DNA of 64,000 bases from Stieleria mannarensis (GTDB lineage Bacteria; Planctomycetota; Planctomycetia; Pirellulales; Pirellulaceae). Both the position numbers and the translations under genes were made by a program. Positions within the stretch are counted from its first letter, which is position 1, and each line of letters starts with the position of its first letter. Shown one piece after another: positions 10,690-18,509 of this stretch. Below the pieces are notes generated by a model. It was not told the origin of the DNA, did not search any database, and saw nothing but the letters and a program-made list of their open reading frames with translations. Where the stretch lies: positions 186,001 through 250,000 of the forward strand of contig NZ_JACEHH010000004.1 in the NCBI RefSeq assembly GCF_014154935.1, given 5' to 3'.

Positions 10690-11609
10690 CCATTTCGCTG
10701 CTCTTCGGCTGGCGTCAGCGATGTCGTCCAACTGCGAACGCACAGCCAACGTCTTGCACACCAATGTCGCATCACCAATTGTTGGTTCGAACAGACGGCG
10801 GATTCGGACGTCGGGATCGAGTCTCACTGGCTCTCGATTTATGGAACCGACAACCGCGTCGACCATTGCTATTTCGTTGGAAAGAGGAATCAAGGGACGA
10901 CGCTGGTCGTTTGGGTCACCGACACGCCGGAGAAGCACCGCATCGACCACAATCACTTCGGACCGCGGCCCAGACTCGGTCGTAACGGCGGCGAAACGAT
11001 TCGTATCGGGACCAGTGATGTATCCGAACTCTCCGGTGCGACCGTCGTGGAAGACAACTACTTCGAATCCTTGCGTGGCGACGCCGAGCGGGCGGCCCTT
11101 TGTTTGATGAACGGCGTCAACGATGGACCGCTTAACGGCTACTCACCGGTTGATGGGGCTGTCGTGGCCAACAACACTTTGATTGACTGCAAGGTGTCGA
11201 TCGAAATCGGAGTCGGTGCTGGGGAGACACAAGCCGCAGCGCCAACCGATTGTCGGTTCGTGGGAAACGTGTCTGTTCCCATGAAATGGCAACTCTTTCG
11301 TGTTCACGCCGTACCAATCAACTTCGTATGTCAAGGAAACTTACAGCAGCGTGCCGACGAGGATCATAACACGCCGATTCAATTCCGACGTGCCGATCTG
11401 TCCCAGATACGAGCGGCGACGGACTGCTACGGCCGGATGACGCAAGGACGTTCCGGAACCATTTCCCAGTCGCGGTGGAAAATGACATCGACGGATTCCC
11501 ACGCATCGAGCGGTCGCTGGCCGGGTGCGATGATCCCGGCACCGCCCGTCGCGTGTGGCCCGGTGCGGACAACACCGGACCGGCGTGGCGGCATCAGCAT
11601 CACGATTGA
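10690..11609 (+). pseudogene. Decayed polysaccharide lyase family 6 gene
   Basis: In one frame, 10714-11420 reads a right-handed beta-helix of the PL6 (alginate lyase / chondroitinase B) type: LRTHSQRLAHQCRITNCWFE, NRVDHCYFVGKRNQGTTLVV, HNHFGPRPRLGRNGGETIRI. No N-terminal part or signal peptide is found upstream. Between VVEDNYFE and SLRGDAERAALCLMNGV about 60 residues expected in the family are missing, including the block with the catalytic Lys and Arg. Near 11425 the frame shifts: GLLRPDDARTF and then NDIDGFPRIERS, a typical PL6 C-terminus, continue two bases over to a TGA at 11607-11609. Truncated start, internal deletion and frameshift together make this a pseudogene. Confidence 0.85.
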
Positions 11610-11620
11610 CACGCCCCCGA

Positions 11621-13906
11621 TTAACTCCACGACAGGTCGTGATCGCGGAGCGGGAGATCGCGGATTCGTTTTCCTGTCGCGGCAAAGATCGCGTTGCAGA
11701 GCGCCGGGGCGAACGACGGAACGGTCGTTTCGCCGACACCCGCCGGCGCGGCTTGGCTGTCGACCAAATCGACAATGATTTCACGCGGCGCGTCGCTCAT
11801 CGTGACCATCGGGTAATCATCGTAATTGCTTTGCTGTGCCCGTCCGTTCTTGAACGTGATCTTCCCGTAACGTGCTTGGGTCGTGGCCATGACCGCCGCG
11901 CCTTCGACTTGCGCCCGCACACGATCGGGGCTAACGATCAGCCCCGCGTCCAGCGAAACCCAAACCTTGGGGATCCGCAGTTTTCCATCTTTGGAAATGT
12001 CGACTTCGATGACATGGGCGGTGTAACCCAAAAAAGCGCGGCAACATGCAATCCCCAGGCCTCGCCCCTTGGGCAAATCCTTTCCTCGTTGCCAATCGGC
12101 ACGTTCCGCGACGCGACGCGTGACCGCTTTCAGCCGTCCGATGTCGTAGGGATAGTCCGTCGCCGACGCACCACGGTTGGACAACCCGGCGGCCTCCAGA
12201 TCCAAATGACGATCTTCGCCCAATAACTCCAGCAAGTACTCATACGGATCGCGGTCGGCGCGATGAGCCAATTCGTCGGCGAAAGACCCGACCGCAAAGT
12301 TTTGCTGGATGTGTGCGACCGAACGCAGCCAACCGATCCGCGTGTGCGCGACTGCTTGTCCAACTTCCACGCGCAAGTTGGGGATCTGGTACGGGCAATC
12401 GGTCAGCCCCATCTCGACTTCGAACCCGGCTGGTTCCTTGGCCGACGGGTTGAACGTCGAACCGATGGTCGGATAGGCCGCACGGGCCAACCACGCGGTC
12501 GGCTTGCCTTTCTCGTCCACGGCGGCTTCCAGATGCAGATGCGACATCGTGTGGAAATAATCGTTGTGAATGTCGTCTTCACGCGTCCAGGTGACGTGCA
12601 CGGGGCGGCCGAGTTTGCGAGACAACATTGCCGCTTCGACGCAGTAGTCCGGTTTGCTTTTGCGGCCGAACCCGGAACCGAGCAGTGTGACGTTGACGAT
12701 CACGTCTTCCGGTTTCATGCCCATGGCCGGCCCGACGGCTTGCTGAACCGCTTGGGGGTTCTGGGTGGCCGCGGTGACGACGCACGAAACGACTTTGTCG
12801 CCCTCGGTCTTCACATCCGCGACCGCACAAGGCGTCTCCATCGGGGCGTGTGACAAGTGCGGCACGGTGTAGTCGGCGCGGTGCACGTTGTCGCTTTCAG
12901 CAATCACCTTGCCCACGTCGCCGTGGTTGCGGACCGCTTTGCCGGGTCGATTGGCCGATTCGGCAAGCGTCTTGGCAAACTGGTCGGTGTCGTAGTTCGC
13001 ATTTGGCCCCTCCTCCCACTCGATATCAATCGCATCGCGTCCCTGCCAAGCCGCCCAAGTGCTCTGGGCGCAAACGGCGATGCCGCCGAGCGGCTGAAAC
13101 AGCGGAGCACCGTCGAACTTGGGGATCTCCACCACGTCCACGACGCCGGGAATCTCCATCGCGTCGGCCGCGTCGTATGACTTCACCGCAGCACCGACCA
13201 CCGGCGGTCGAGCGATGACGGCATAGAGTTGGTTTTCCATCCGGGCATCGATCCCATAGATCGCTTTGCCCGTCAGAATCGCGTCCATGTCCGTGATCGG
13301 CGCGTCCTTGCCGATGTAGCGAAATTTCGAGGCCGGTTTCAGTTTCAGTTCATCGGCCGCGGGAACGTCCAGTGTCTTGGCGATCGAAACCAACTCTCCG
13401 TATCCGATCGCGCGGTCGCTGCCGGAGTGAACGACGCGGTGGTTGTCACCATGGCATTGGTCGGCGGCGACGTCCCATTGCTGTGCCGCGGCGCGTTCCA
13501 ACATCGTCCGCGCAGTCGCGCCGGCGATTCGCATCCGGTCAAAAAAGAAACGAATGCTGTTAGAACCATCGGTGTTTTGGTCGCCGAGTCGTTTGTCGCC
13601 GATCGCCTGAACGATTTCGACCCGCGCCCAGTCGGCTTCCAATTCGTCGGCGACAATCCGGGGCAAACTGGTCCGGATCCCGGTCCCCATTTCACTGCGG
13701 TGAGCCAGGATCGAGACGACTCCGTCGGGCGCGATGGAGACGAACAAGTCGGGATCGAACGATTCGAGGTTCGCTTTGGTGGCCCCGACCACAACCACGT
13801 CTTGGCCGTCAGTGACCTTGGCCATCAAGACCAAGGACCCGGCCGAGGCGGCGGCGAGGAAACCGCGACGCGAAATGCCATTGCGAGTTTTGCTGGGAGC
13901 ATTCAT
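11621..13906 (-). CDS. Molybdopterin-binding subunit of an isoquinoline-1-oxidoreductase-like hydroxylase
   Basis: Large subunit of a xanthine dehydrogenase-family molybdenum hydroxylase; hydroxylates an aldehyde or N-heterocycle with water. The ATG at 13906 gives 761 aa and puts a Tat leader at the start ([12 protein letters not shown]), so the complex is probably exported folded. [20 protein letters not shown] and [18 protein letters not shown] bind the molybdopterin dinucleotide; [20 protein letters not shown] contains the catalytic Glu (GVGET). The start overlaps the 2Fe-2S subunit stop (ATGA), so the two subunits are translationally coupled. There is no FAD subunit, as in the two-subunit Ior type, where electrons pass to a cytochrome. 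Substrate unknown. Confidence 0.92.
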   Translation of the reverse strand: MNAPSKTRNGISRRGFLAAASAGSLVLMAKVTDGQDVVVVGATKANLESFDPDLFVSIAPDGVVSILAHRSEMGTGIRTSLPRIVADELEADWARVEIVQAIGDKRLGDQNTDGSNSIRFFFDRMRIAGATARTMLERAAAQQWDVAADQCHGDNHRVVHSGSDRAIGYGELVSIAKTLDVPAADELKLKPASKFRYIGKDAPITDMDAILTGKAIYGIDARMENQLYAVIARPPVVGAAVKSYDAADAMEIPGVVDVVEIPKFDGAPLFQPLGGIAVCAQSTWAAWQGRDAIDIEWEEGPNANYDTDQFAKTLAESANRPGKAVRNHGDVGKVIAESDNVHRADYTVPHLSHAPMETPCAVADVKTEGDKVVSCVVTAATQNPQAVQQAVGPAMGMKPEDVIVNVTLLGSGFGRKSKPDYCVEAAMLSRKLGRPVHVTWTREDDIHNDYFHTMSHLHLEAAVDEKGKPTAWLARAAYPTIGSTFNPSAKEPAGFEVEMGLTDCPYQIPNLRVEVGQAVAHTRIGWLRSVAHIQQNFAVGSFADELAHRADRDPYEYLLELLGEDRHLDLEAAGLSNRGASATDYPYDIGRLKAVTRRVAERADWQRGKDLPKGRGLGIACCRAFLGYTAHVIEVDISKDGKLRIPKVWVSLDAGLIVSPDRVRAQVEGAAVMATTQARYGKITFKNGRAQQSNYDDYPMVTMSDAPREIIVDLVDSQAAPAGVGETTVPSFAPALCNAIFAATGKRIRDLPLRDHDLSWS

Positions 13907-14364
13907 CGGGTCTGCATCTCCTTGGCCGCGGTCTTGATCGCTGCGCGAATACGCGGGTACGTGCCGCAACGACAGATGTTCCACATCTCGCTGTCGATGT
14001 CATCGTCGCTGGGATCGTGATTGGATTCCAACATCGCGGCGGCCATCATCATCTGGCCGACCTGGCAATAGCCGCATTGCGGAACGCCGTGTTCCTTCCA
14101 CGCCTTTTGGACCGGATGCGAACCGTCCTCGGAAAGCCCTTCGATGGTCGTGACTTTCGAATCACCGACCTCGCTGAGCTGAGTGATACAGGACTGGACC
14201 GCGACGCCGTCCAGGTGCACGGTGCAGATGCCACACTCGGCGATTCCACAACCGTACTTGGTACCGGTCAATCCGAGCTGGTCACGCAGGACCCACAACA
14301 AGGGCGTGTCGTCGGGCACGTCTCCCAGATCGTGGACTTTGCCATTCACGTTGATCGATGTCAT
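13903..14364 (-). CDS. 2Fe-2S subunit of the molybdenum hydroxylase
   Basis: 153 aa, normal for IorA/CoxS-type electron-transfer subunits. Residues 39, 44, 47 and 59 ([17 protein letters not shown] and later Cys) hold the plant-type cluster; Cys97, Cys100, Cys131 and Cys133 (CGYCQVGQ and [10 protein letters not shown]) hold the second cluster in the four-helix domain. It passes electrons from the molybdenum centre to an external acceptor. No leader of its own: it is presumably carried across by the Tat leader of its partner (inference). Overlaps the next gene by four bases. Confidence 0.94.
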   Translation of the reverse strand: MTSINVNGKVHDLGDVPDDTPLLWVLRDQLGLTGTKYGCGIAECGICTVHLDGVAVQSCITQLSEVGDSKVTTIEGLSEDGSHPVQKAWKEHGVPQCGYCQVGQMMMAAAMLESNHDPSDDDIDSEMWNICRCGTYPRIRAAIKTAAKEMQTR

Positions 14365-14515
14365 GGGGTCCCTTTTGCACTCGCCGAGACAGAACAGGAG
14401 AATCAGAGGTCGCCGCGGTTCAGTCTACCAGACCCGACGGGCGCAAGACGACAACGTACAGCACCTGACGACAAGGCACGGCGCCGATTCCCGTCACTGC
14501 CTGATTCGATGCGAA

Positions 14516-15136
14516 CTATCCCGTTTCGCGGCTGTTTCTGCGCAGCCGCTCGTACTGTTCGGGTGTGTCGACATCCGTCACCCGCTGGCCGGCTGGAAAC
14601 GACACGCTCCATTTGGGGTGCCGCTTCACCACTTGATCCACCCCCTCGCCTGCCCGAAGCTGAAACACCGCCGCCATCAGCGGCCACGGCAACAGCACCG
14701 GATGCCCCTGTCGATCCCCAAATCGCGGGACCACAATGGTCGACGCATCCGATTCGGTCTCGATCAGCCGGTCGATGATTTCACACGACAGGTTCGGCAG
14801 ATCCGCCGGCGCGATGAAACAGCGATCTCGGTCGCTCGGGTCGAACAGCGTCTCGATTTCGCGAAGGCCCCATTGCACCGAAGCCTTCATGTCCTGCGGA
14901 TCGACCTTCGGGTGGACCAGACGCACCGGATGACGATGACACGCATCGCTCAATTCCCGATCCTCCTTCCGCACGACGACAACGATCTCGTCCACCTCGC
15001 TGTCGGCCCAGACGCCGAGCACCTGGTCGATCAGCAAACCGTCGCCCCAAGGCAACAGCAATTTCGCGCTGCCCATCCGCATGCTTCTTCCTGCGGCAGG
15101 AACGATCGCATAACATTTTGGTGGCGGGTGGTTCAC
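14516..15136 (-). CDS. MobA-like NTP transferase (molybdenum cofactor cytidylyltransferase type)
   Basis: Probably attaches CMP (or GMP) to molybdopterin to make the dinucleotide used by the hydroxylase encoded downstream. The family begins with CYAIVPAAGRSMRMGSAKLL, the nucleotide-binding loop with its Lys, followed by DLPNL (metal Asp) and HPVLLP. An ATG at 15259 is in frame, but those 41 residues cross a tandem repeat and the divergent gene start, so I prefer the GTG at 15134-15136 (206 aa, normal length). The start is therefore uncertain. It lies 151 bases upstream of the 2Fe-2S gene, same strand, fitting a cofactor role. Confidence 0.83.
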   Translation of the reverse strand: MNHPPPKCYAIVPAAGRSMRMGSAKLLLPWGDGLLIDQVLGVWADSEVDEIVVVVRKEDRELSDACHRHPVRLVHPKVDPQDMKASVQWGLREIETLFDPSDRDRCFIAPADLPNLSCEIIDRLIETESDASTIVVPRFGDRQGHPVLLPWPLMAAVFQLRAGEGVDQVVKRHPKWSVSFPAGQRVTDVDTPEQYERLRRNSRETG

Positions 15137-15182
15137 TGTGGGGCCAAGATACTGTGGGGCGGAGACACTGTGGGGCGGAGAA
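15135..15182 (+). repeat. Three 16-bp direct repeats between divergent genes
   Basis: Units begin at 15135, 15151 and 15167, each starting ACTGTGGGGC and two followed by GGAGA. They sit between the start of the MobA-like gene and the start of xdhC. They could be operators for a shared regulator, or a repeat: similar ACTGTCTGGGGAGAC units occur at 54901-54925. Confidence 0.7.
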
Positions 15183-15198
15183 TTGGAGCGGTTGCGAT

Positions 15199-16014
15199 AT
15201 GACCTATGATGTCGTGCAACATCATCAGAAACTGACGTCGCTTCTGCAATCGGAAACACCGTTTGCGACCGTCACGCTGATCGACATCCGCGGCAGCGCC
15301 CCTCAGATCACCGGCGCCAAGGCGATCGTGACAACCGCCGGAATCGAATCCGGCACGATCGGCGGCGGCAAGATCGAAGCCGCCGCGATCACACACGCCC
15401 AGCGATTGTTGACGGCCACGGAAGGAACCGGTTGCGACTTCGTGGTCTGGAATTTGCAAACCGACATCGGCATGACCTGTGGCGGCGAGGTGAAACTGTT
15501 CTTCGAAGTCCACGGCAAAGTCGATTGGCCGATCGCCGTATTCGGAGCCGGACACGTGGCACAGGTGCTCGTTCCGATGCTGTGTCAGTTGCACTGCCGC
15601 GTCACCTGCATCGATCCGCGACCGAATTGGTTGGCAAAAATCCCCGAGCATCCCAAGCTGACCAAACGCTGCGTCGAACATCCAAACGAATTGGTCGCCG
15701 AGCAGTCGGCAGGGACGTTTTTTGTCTTGATCAGCAAGGGCCACGCAACCGACTTGCCGGTTCTTGCGGAACTTCTGTCGACCCGAGACGCGCCGTACAT
15801 CGGCGTGATCGGCAGTCCCCAAAAGGCGAGTGTGCTGAAACGCGAATTGAAACAGCGAAACGTCCCGGTGGAAAAACTGAACTCCTACTTCTGCCCCATC
15901 GGCATTCCGCTGGGCAACAACACTCCGGCTGAAATCTCGATCAGCATCGTCGCGCAATTGATCCAGCAACGCGACGAACTCGGCGTGCTCGATCACAAGG
16001 TCAAGCGGTTTTAG
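15199..16014 (+). CDS. xdhC: XdhC/CoxI-family molybdenum hydroxylase maturation factor
   Basis: XdhC proteins bind and sulfurate the molybdenum cofactor and insert it into xanthine dehydrogenase-type enzymes. The ATG at 15199, preceded by GGAGCGG, gives 271 aa. N-terminal XdhC_CoxI domain: TVTLIDIRGSAPQITGAKA, then GTIGGGKIEAAAI and MTCGGEVKLFFE. C-terminal Rossmann domain: VFGAGHVAQVL, IGVIGSPQKASVLKREL, CPIGIPLGNNTPAEISISI. It is divergent from the hydroxylase genes and its neighbour is the matching cytidylyltransferase, so all four form one functional cluster. Confidence 0.94.
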   Translation: MTYDVVQHHQKLTSLLQSETPFATVTLIDIRGSAPQITGAKAIVTTAGIESGTIGGGKIEAAAITHAQRLLTATEGTGCDFVVWNLQTDIGMTCGGEVKLFFEVHGKVDWPIAVFGAGHVAQVLVPMLCQLHCRVTCIDPRPNWLAKIPEHPKLTKRCVEHPNELVAEQSAGTFFVLISKGHATDLPVLAELLSTRDAPYIGVIGSPQKASVLKRELKQRNVPVEKLNSYFCPIGIPLGNNTPAEISISIVAQLIQQRDELGVLDHKVKRF

Positions 16015-16035
16015 CGTTCTACCGCCATTTCTGAT

Positions 16036-16824
16036 CTACCTTGCCGTCCAGCCGCCGTCGACGACCAGCATGCTGCCGGTCGTGTAACTCGACGCGGGGC
16101 TGGCCAGATAGATTGCAGCGCCCTGGATCTCTTCCATCCGCCCCCAGCGATTCAGCGCGACCGCACCGACAATAAACTTCTTGGCTTCTTCGCTATCGGC
16201 GATCGGTTCGTTCATCGGCGTCAGAAACGGTCCGGGACAGATGGCATTGACGGTGATGCCGTCGTCGGCGAGTTCGAGTGCCAACGCCCGCGTCATCTGG
16301 ACGATCGCCCCCTTGCTGGTCGCATAAGGCGTGCGATTGGCCAGTCCCACCAGCCCCAACGTACTGGCCAGGTTGATGATCCGCCCGCGACCACGTCGCT
16401 TCATGATCGGAATCACCGCCTTGCAGACCGACCAGACCCCGTCCACGTTGATCTGTTGGACCTTGCGAAAATCGTCGAAAGAAAGATCATCGATCGCACC
16501 GCGGATGTTGATGCCCGCATTATTGACCAGGATGTCGACACCGCCGAAATCGTGTTCCACCTTGGAAACCAATGCTTCAATCTGCTGCGGATCGGTCACG
16601 TCGGCTTGGATGCCAACCGTTCGCACACCGAAGTGGTCACCAATCTGCCTGGCCGCTTGCTCCGCTTCGTCCGCGTTACGGCTGCAAAGTGCAATGCTGG
16701 CGCCGGCCGACGCCAGCCCCGACGCCATCGCATACCCCAATCCCTTGGATCCTCCGGTCACGATGGCAACCTGATTGGTCAGGTCAAACAGTTTGATTCC
16801 TGGCAGAACGGCGGTCTCTGACAT
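16036..16824 (-). CDS. Short-chain dehydrogenase/reductase (gluconate/2-deoxygluconate dehydrogenase type)
   Basis: Classical SDR, 262 aa from the ATG at 16824 (the open frame extends upstream but those residues have no SDR character and approach the repeat array). Cofactor loop TGGSKGLGYAMA, NNAGINIRGA, catalytic Ser in NLASTLGLVG, YATSKGAI with the catalytic Tyr and Lys, and GSMLVVDGGWTAR at the end. Sequence such as LFDLTNQVAIVTGG and INVDGVWSVCKAV resembles gluconate 5-dehydrogenases, so sugar acid oxidation is plausible but not proven. It converges with xdhC. Confidence 0.91.
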   Translation of the reverse strand: MSETAVLPGIKLFDLTNQVAIVTGGSKGLGYAMASGLASAGASIALCSRNADEAEQAARQIGDHFGVRTVGIQADVTDPQQIEALVSKVEHDFGGVDILVNNAGINIRGAIDDLSFDDFRKVQQINVDGVWSVCKAVIPIMKRRGRGRIINLASTLGLVGLANRTPYATSKGAIVQMTRALALELADDGITVNAICPGPFLTPMNEPIADSEEAKKFIVGAVALNRWGRMEEIQGAAIYLASPASSYTTGSMLVVDGGWTAR

Positions 16825-16910
16825 GTGCTCAACTCCGTGTTGTGTTCGTAAACCGAATGGACTCGTCACCTCGTCCACGACCCAAAAACCGAGCAGCGGC
16901 GGAATGCTAG

Positions 16911-17262
16911 GTTTTGTCCCTAAACCCGGCAAGGGGCGTATGTCGTAGCGGAATTCGCCAAGAATTTCGGCTCTTCTCGTGTGAATTTCTGCGAGGCGAA
17001 AGCCTTGGCGGCTTCCGCTACGGGTTTTGTCCCTAAACCCGGCAAGGGGCGTATGTCGTAGCGGAATTCGCCAAGAATTTCGGCTCTTCCCGTGTGAATT
17101 TCTGCGCGGCGAAAGCCTTGGCGGCTTCCGCTACGGGTTTTGTCCCTAAACCCGGCAAGGGGCGTATGTTGTAGCGGAATTCGCCAAGAATTTCGGCTCT
17201 TCCCGTGTGAATTTCTGCGAGGCGAAAGCCTTGGCGGCTTCCGCTACGGGTTTAGGGACAAA
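16911..17262. repeat. 113-bp tandem repeat, three units, bounded by inverted ends
   Basis: Nearly identical units start at 16911, 17024 and 17137 (period 113). Each unit contains an inverted pair, GTAGCGGAATTCGCCAAG and CTTGGCGGCTTCCGCTAC, and starts TTTTGTCCCTAAACCC; after the third unit that sequence returns inverted (GGGTTTAGGGACAAAG, 17248-17263). The final inverted segment codes for the last residues and the stop of the RNase Z-like gene. Units differ only at a few bases, implying recent duplication or gene conversion. Confidence 0.93.
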
Positions 17263-18137
17263 GCCTCGTTGGCCAGAACGTCACGCCCGACTTGCCCCGG
17301 CAAGATGACCTTGATGGGGAACTCGATTTTATACCGTTCCCGCAACCGATCGATCGCCTCCAGGATTTGGTGGTCATGGTAACGTGTCGAAAAGTGTCCC
17401 AGGATCAGTGTCCCGATCCGGCTGTTGGATGCCATTTCCATCACCTGATCGAGCGCGCTGTGCCGGATCAGACAAGGGTCATCGGCAGCGATCTCGTCGC
17501 TGGACAGAAACGTCGATTCGTGAATCAAGACTTCGGCGTCATCATACCGGCCGTCTGTTTCGATCGGCGTGTCACCCGAAAATGCCAACTTGATCCGCCG
17601 GTGCTCGTCCGTGATCGCCCGTTCGCCCTTTTGACTGCGAAGCGCGGCGATCTCTTTGCCCGGTTTGCCACGATACTCCGGTTTCAGTTTTCTGCTGACT
17701 TCTTCGACGAAGTAGCTGAGACTTTTCGAGTGGCTCGGGACGGTTTCGATGTGACGATTGGCGACGGCGCGGACGACCAAATCGGCTCGCAGTTGGACCT
17801 CATCGCCCGGATCCAACGGCAACCACTTGGTCCCCGACACCTGGGGATCGAATTTTCCCGAGAATGCAGCCAATGCCGGAAATGATCCGCAGTGCCGCGG
17901 GTAGTGGATCGACAATTCCGGACGCGCGTTGAGCTGGTTGAACTGCAGCAGCCCGGCCAAGTGGTCCCGGTCGGCGTGCGAGAGGAAGACGTGCCGAATC
18001 TTTCTCGCTTTTTGCAGCAACCCGGCGGACATCCCATCGCCGCAATCGAACAGGCAGGCGAGTTCGTCGACGAAGTACCAAGTCGAAAACAGCGCCGTGG
18101 AATATCCCGTGATCGTCAGTGGTTTGGTCGGACTCAT
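17244..18137 (-). CDS. RNase Z-like metallo-beta-lactamase-fold hydrolase
   Basis: 297 aa from the ATG at 18137. Layout follows tRNase Z/ElaC: SHADRDHLAGL (residues 53-63), AFSGDT, LIHESTF and ILGHFSTRYHD match the metal ligands and the HEATF and SHFSxRY motifs of RNase Z. The first motif should be HxHxDH but here is H54-A-D56-R-D58-H59, with Asp in place of the second His. So it may be a tRNA 3' endonuclease with an altered site or another hydrolase of the same branch. The last residues (NEALSLNP) and the TAG stop are coded by the flank of the 113-bp repeat array, so the natural C-terminus may have been replaced. Confidence 0.82.
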   Translation of the reverse strand: MSPTKPLTITGYSTALFSTWYFVDELACLFDCGDGMSAGLLQKARKIRHVFLSHADRDHLAGLLQFNQLNARPELSIHYPRHCGSFPALAAFSGKFDPQVSGTKWLPLDPGDEVQLRADLVVRAVANRHIETVPSHSKSLSYFVEEVSRKLKPEYRGKPGKEIAALRSQKGERAITDEHRRIKLAFSGDTPIETDGRYDDAEVLIHESTFLSSDEIAADDPCLIRHSALDQVMEMASNSRIGTLILGHFSTRYHDHQILEAIDRLRERYKIEFPIKVILPGQVGRDVLANEALSLNP

Positions 18138-18290
18138 GGGGCGGCTCCTGGTTTCGTTCCGATAACGTCGTGCACCTCTTGCGCGGTTCGCCAGCGGCAA
18201 TCAACATCATAGCCTAGCATGACTCCCTTGCTTCCCCCGTCCTGCGCATCGAGAAGGGCTGGGGACGTGGGAGCTGCCTGCGGAAATCGG

Positions 18291-18456
18291 GTAAGAAAAT
18301 TTCGGGGGTAAGAAAATGACGAAATGCACCCTCCCTTCGATTCAGGCCATTTTCTTACCCTCCAAATCTTCCTGCCTTTCCACCTAACCACAACGTCCTG
18401 CGGAGCCGGCGAAAAGGAGGAGAGGGATGGCAGAATGATTCGGGGCAGAATGATGG
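18291..18456. repeat. Repeat family D: GGTAAGAAAAT hairpin and GGCAGAATGAT units
   Basis: Arms 18291-18318 and 18350-18377 form an imperfect 28-base inverted repeat with TAAGAAAAT/ATTTTCTTA cores. At 18429-18456 the unit GGCAGAATGAT occurs twice. The same parts occur inverted at 31667-31820 and partly at 58151-58178. The whole gap 18138-18509 otherwise shows no gene. Confidence 0.78.
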
Positions 18457-18509
18457 TGCAATGCCTCCGGACTGCCGTCGGAGGGTTGATCTCAAGAGCG
18501 GACCGTGCG

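Noticed and set aside
11621-13984. Start of the molybdopterin subunit at 13984
   Set aside because: This would place 26 residues before the Tat leader inside the 2Fe-2S gene; the ATGA at 13903-13906 gives a proper coupled start.
16911-17262. Repeat array considered as a CRISPR
   Set aside because: Units are 113 bp and contiguous, with no unique spacers and no cas genes nearby.
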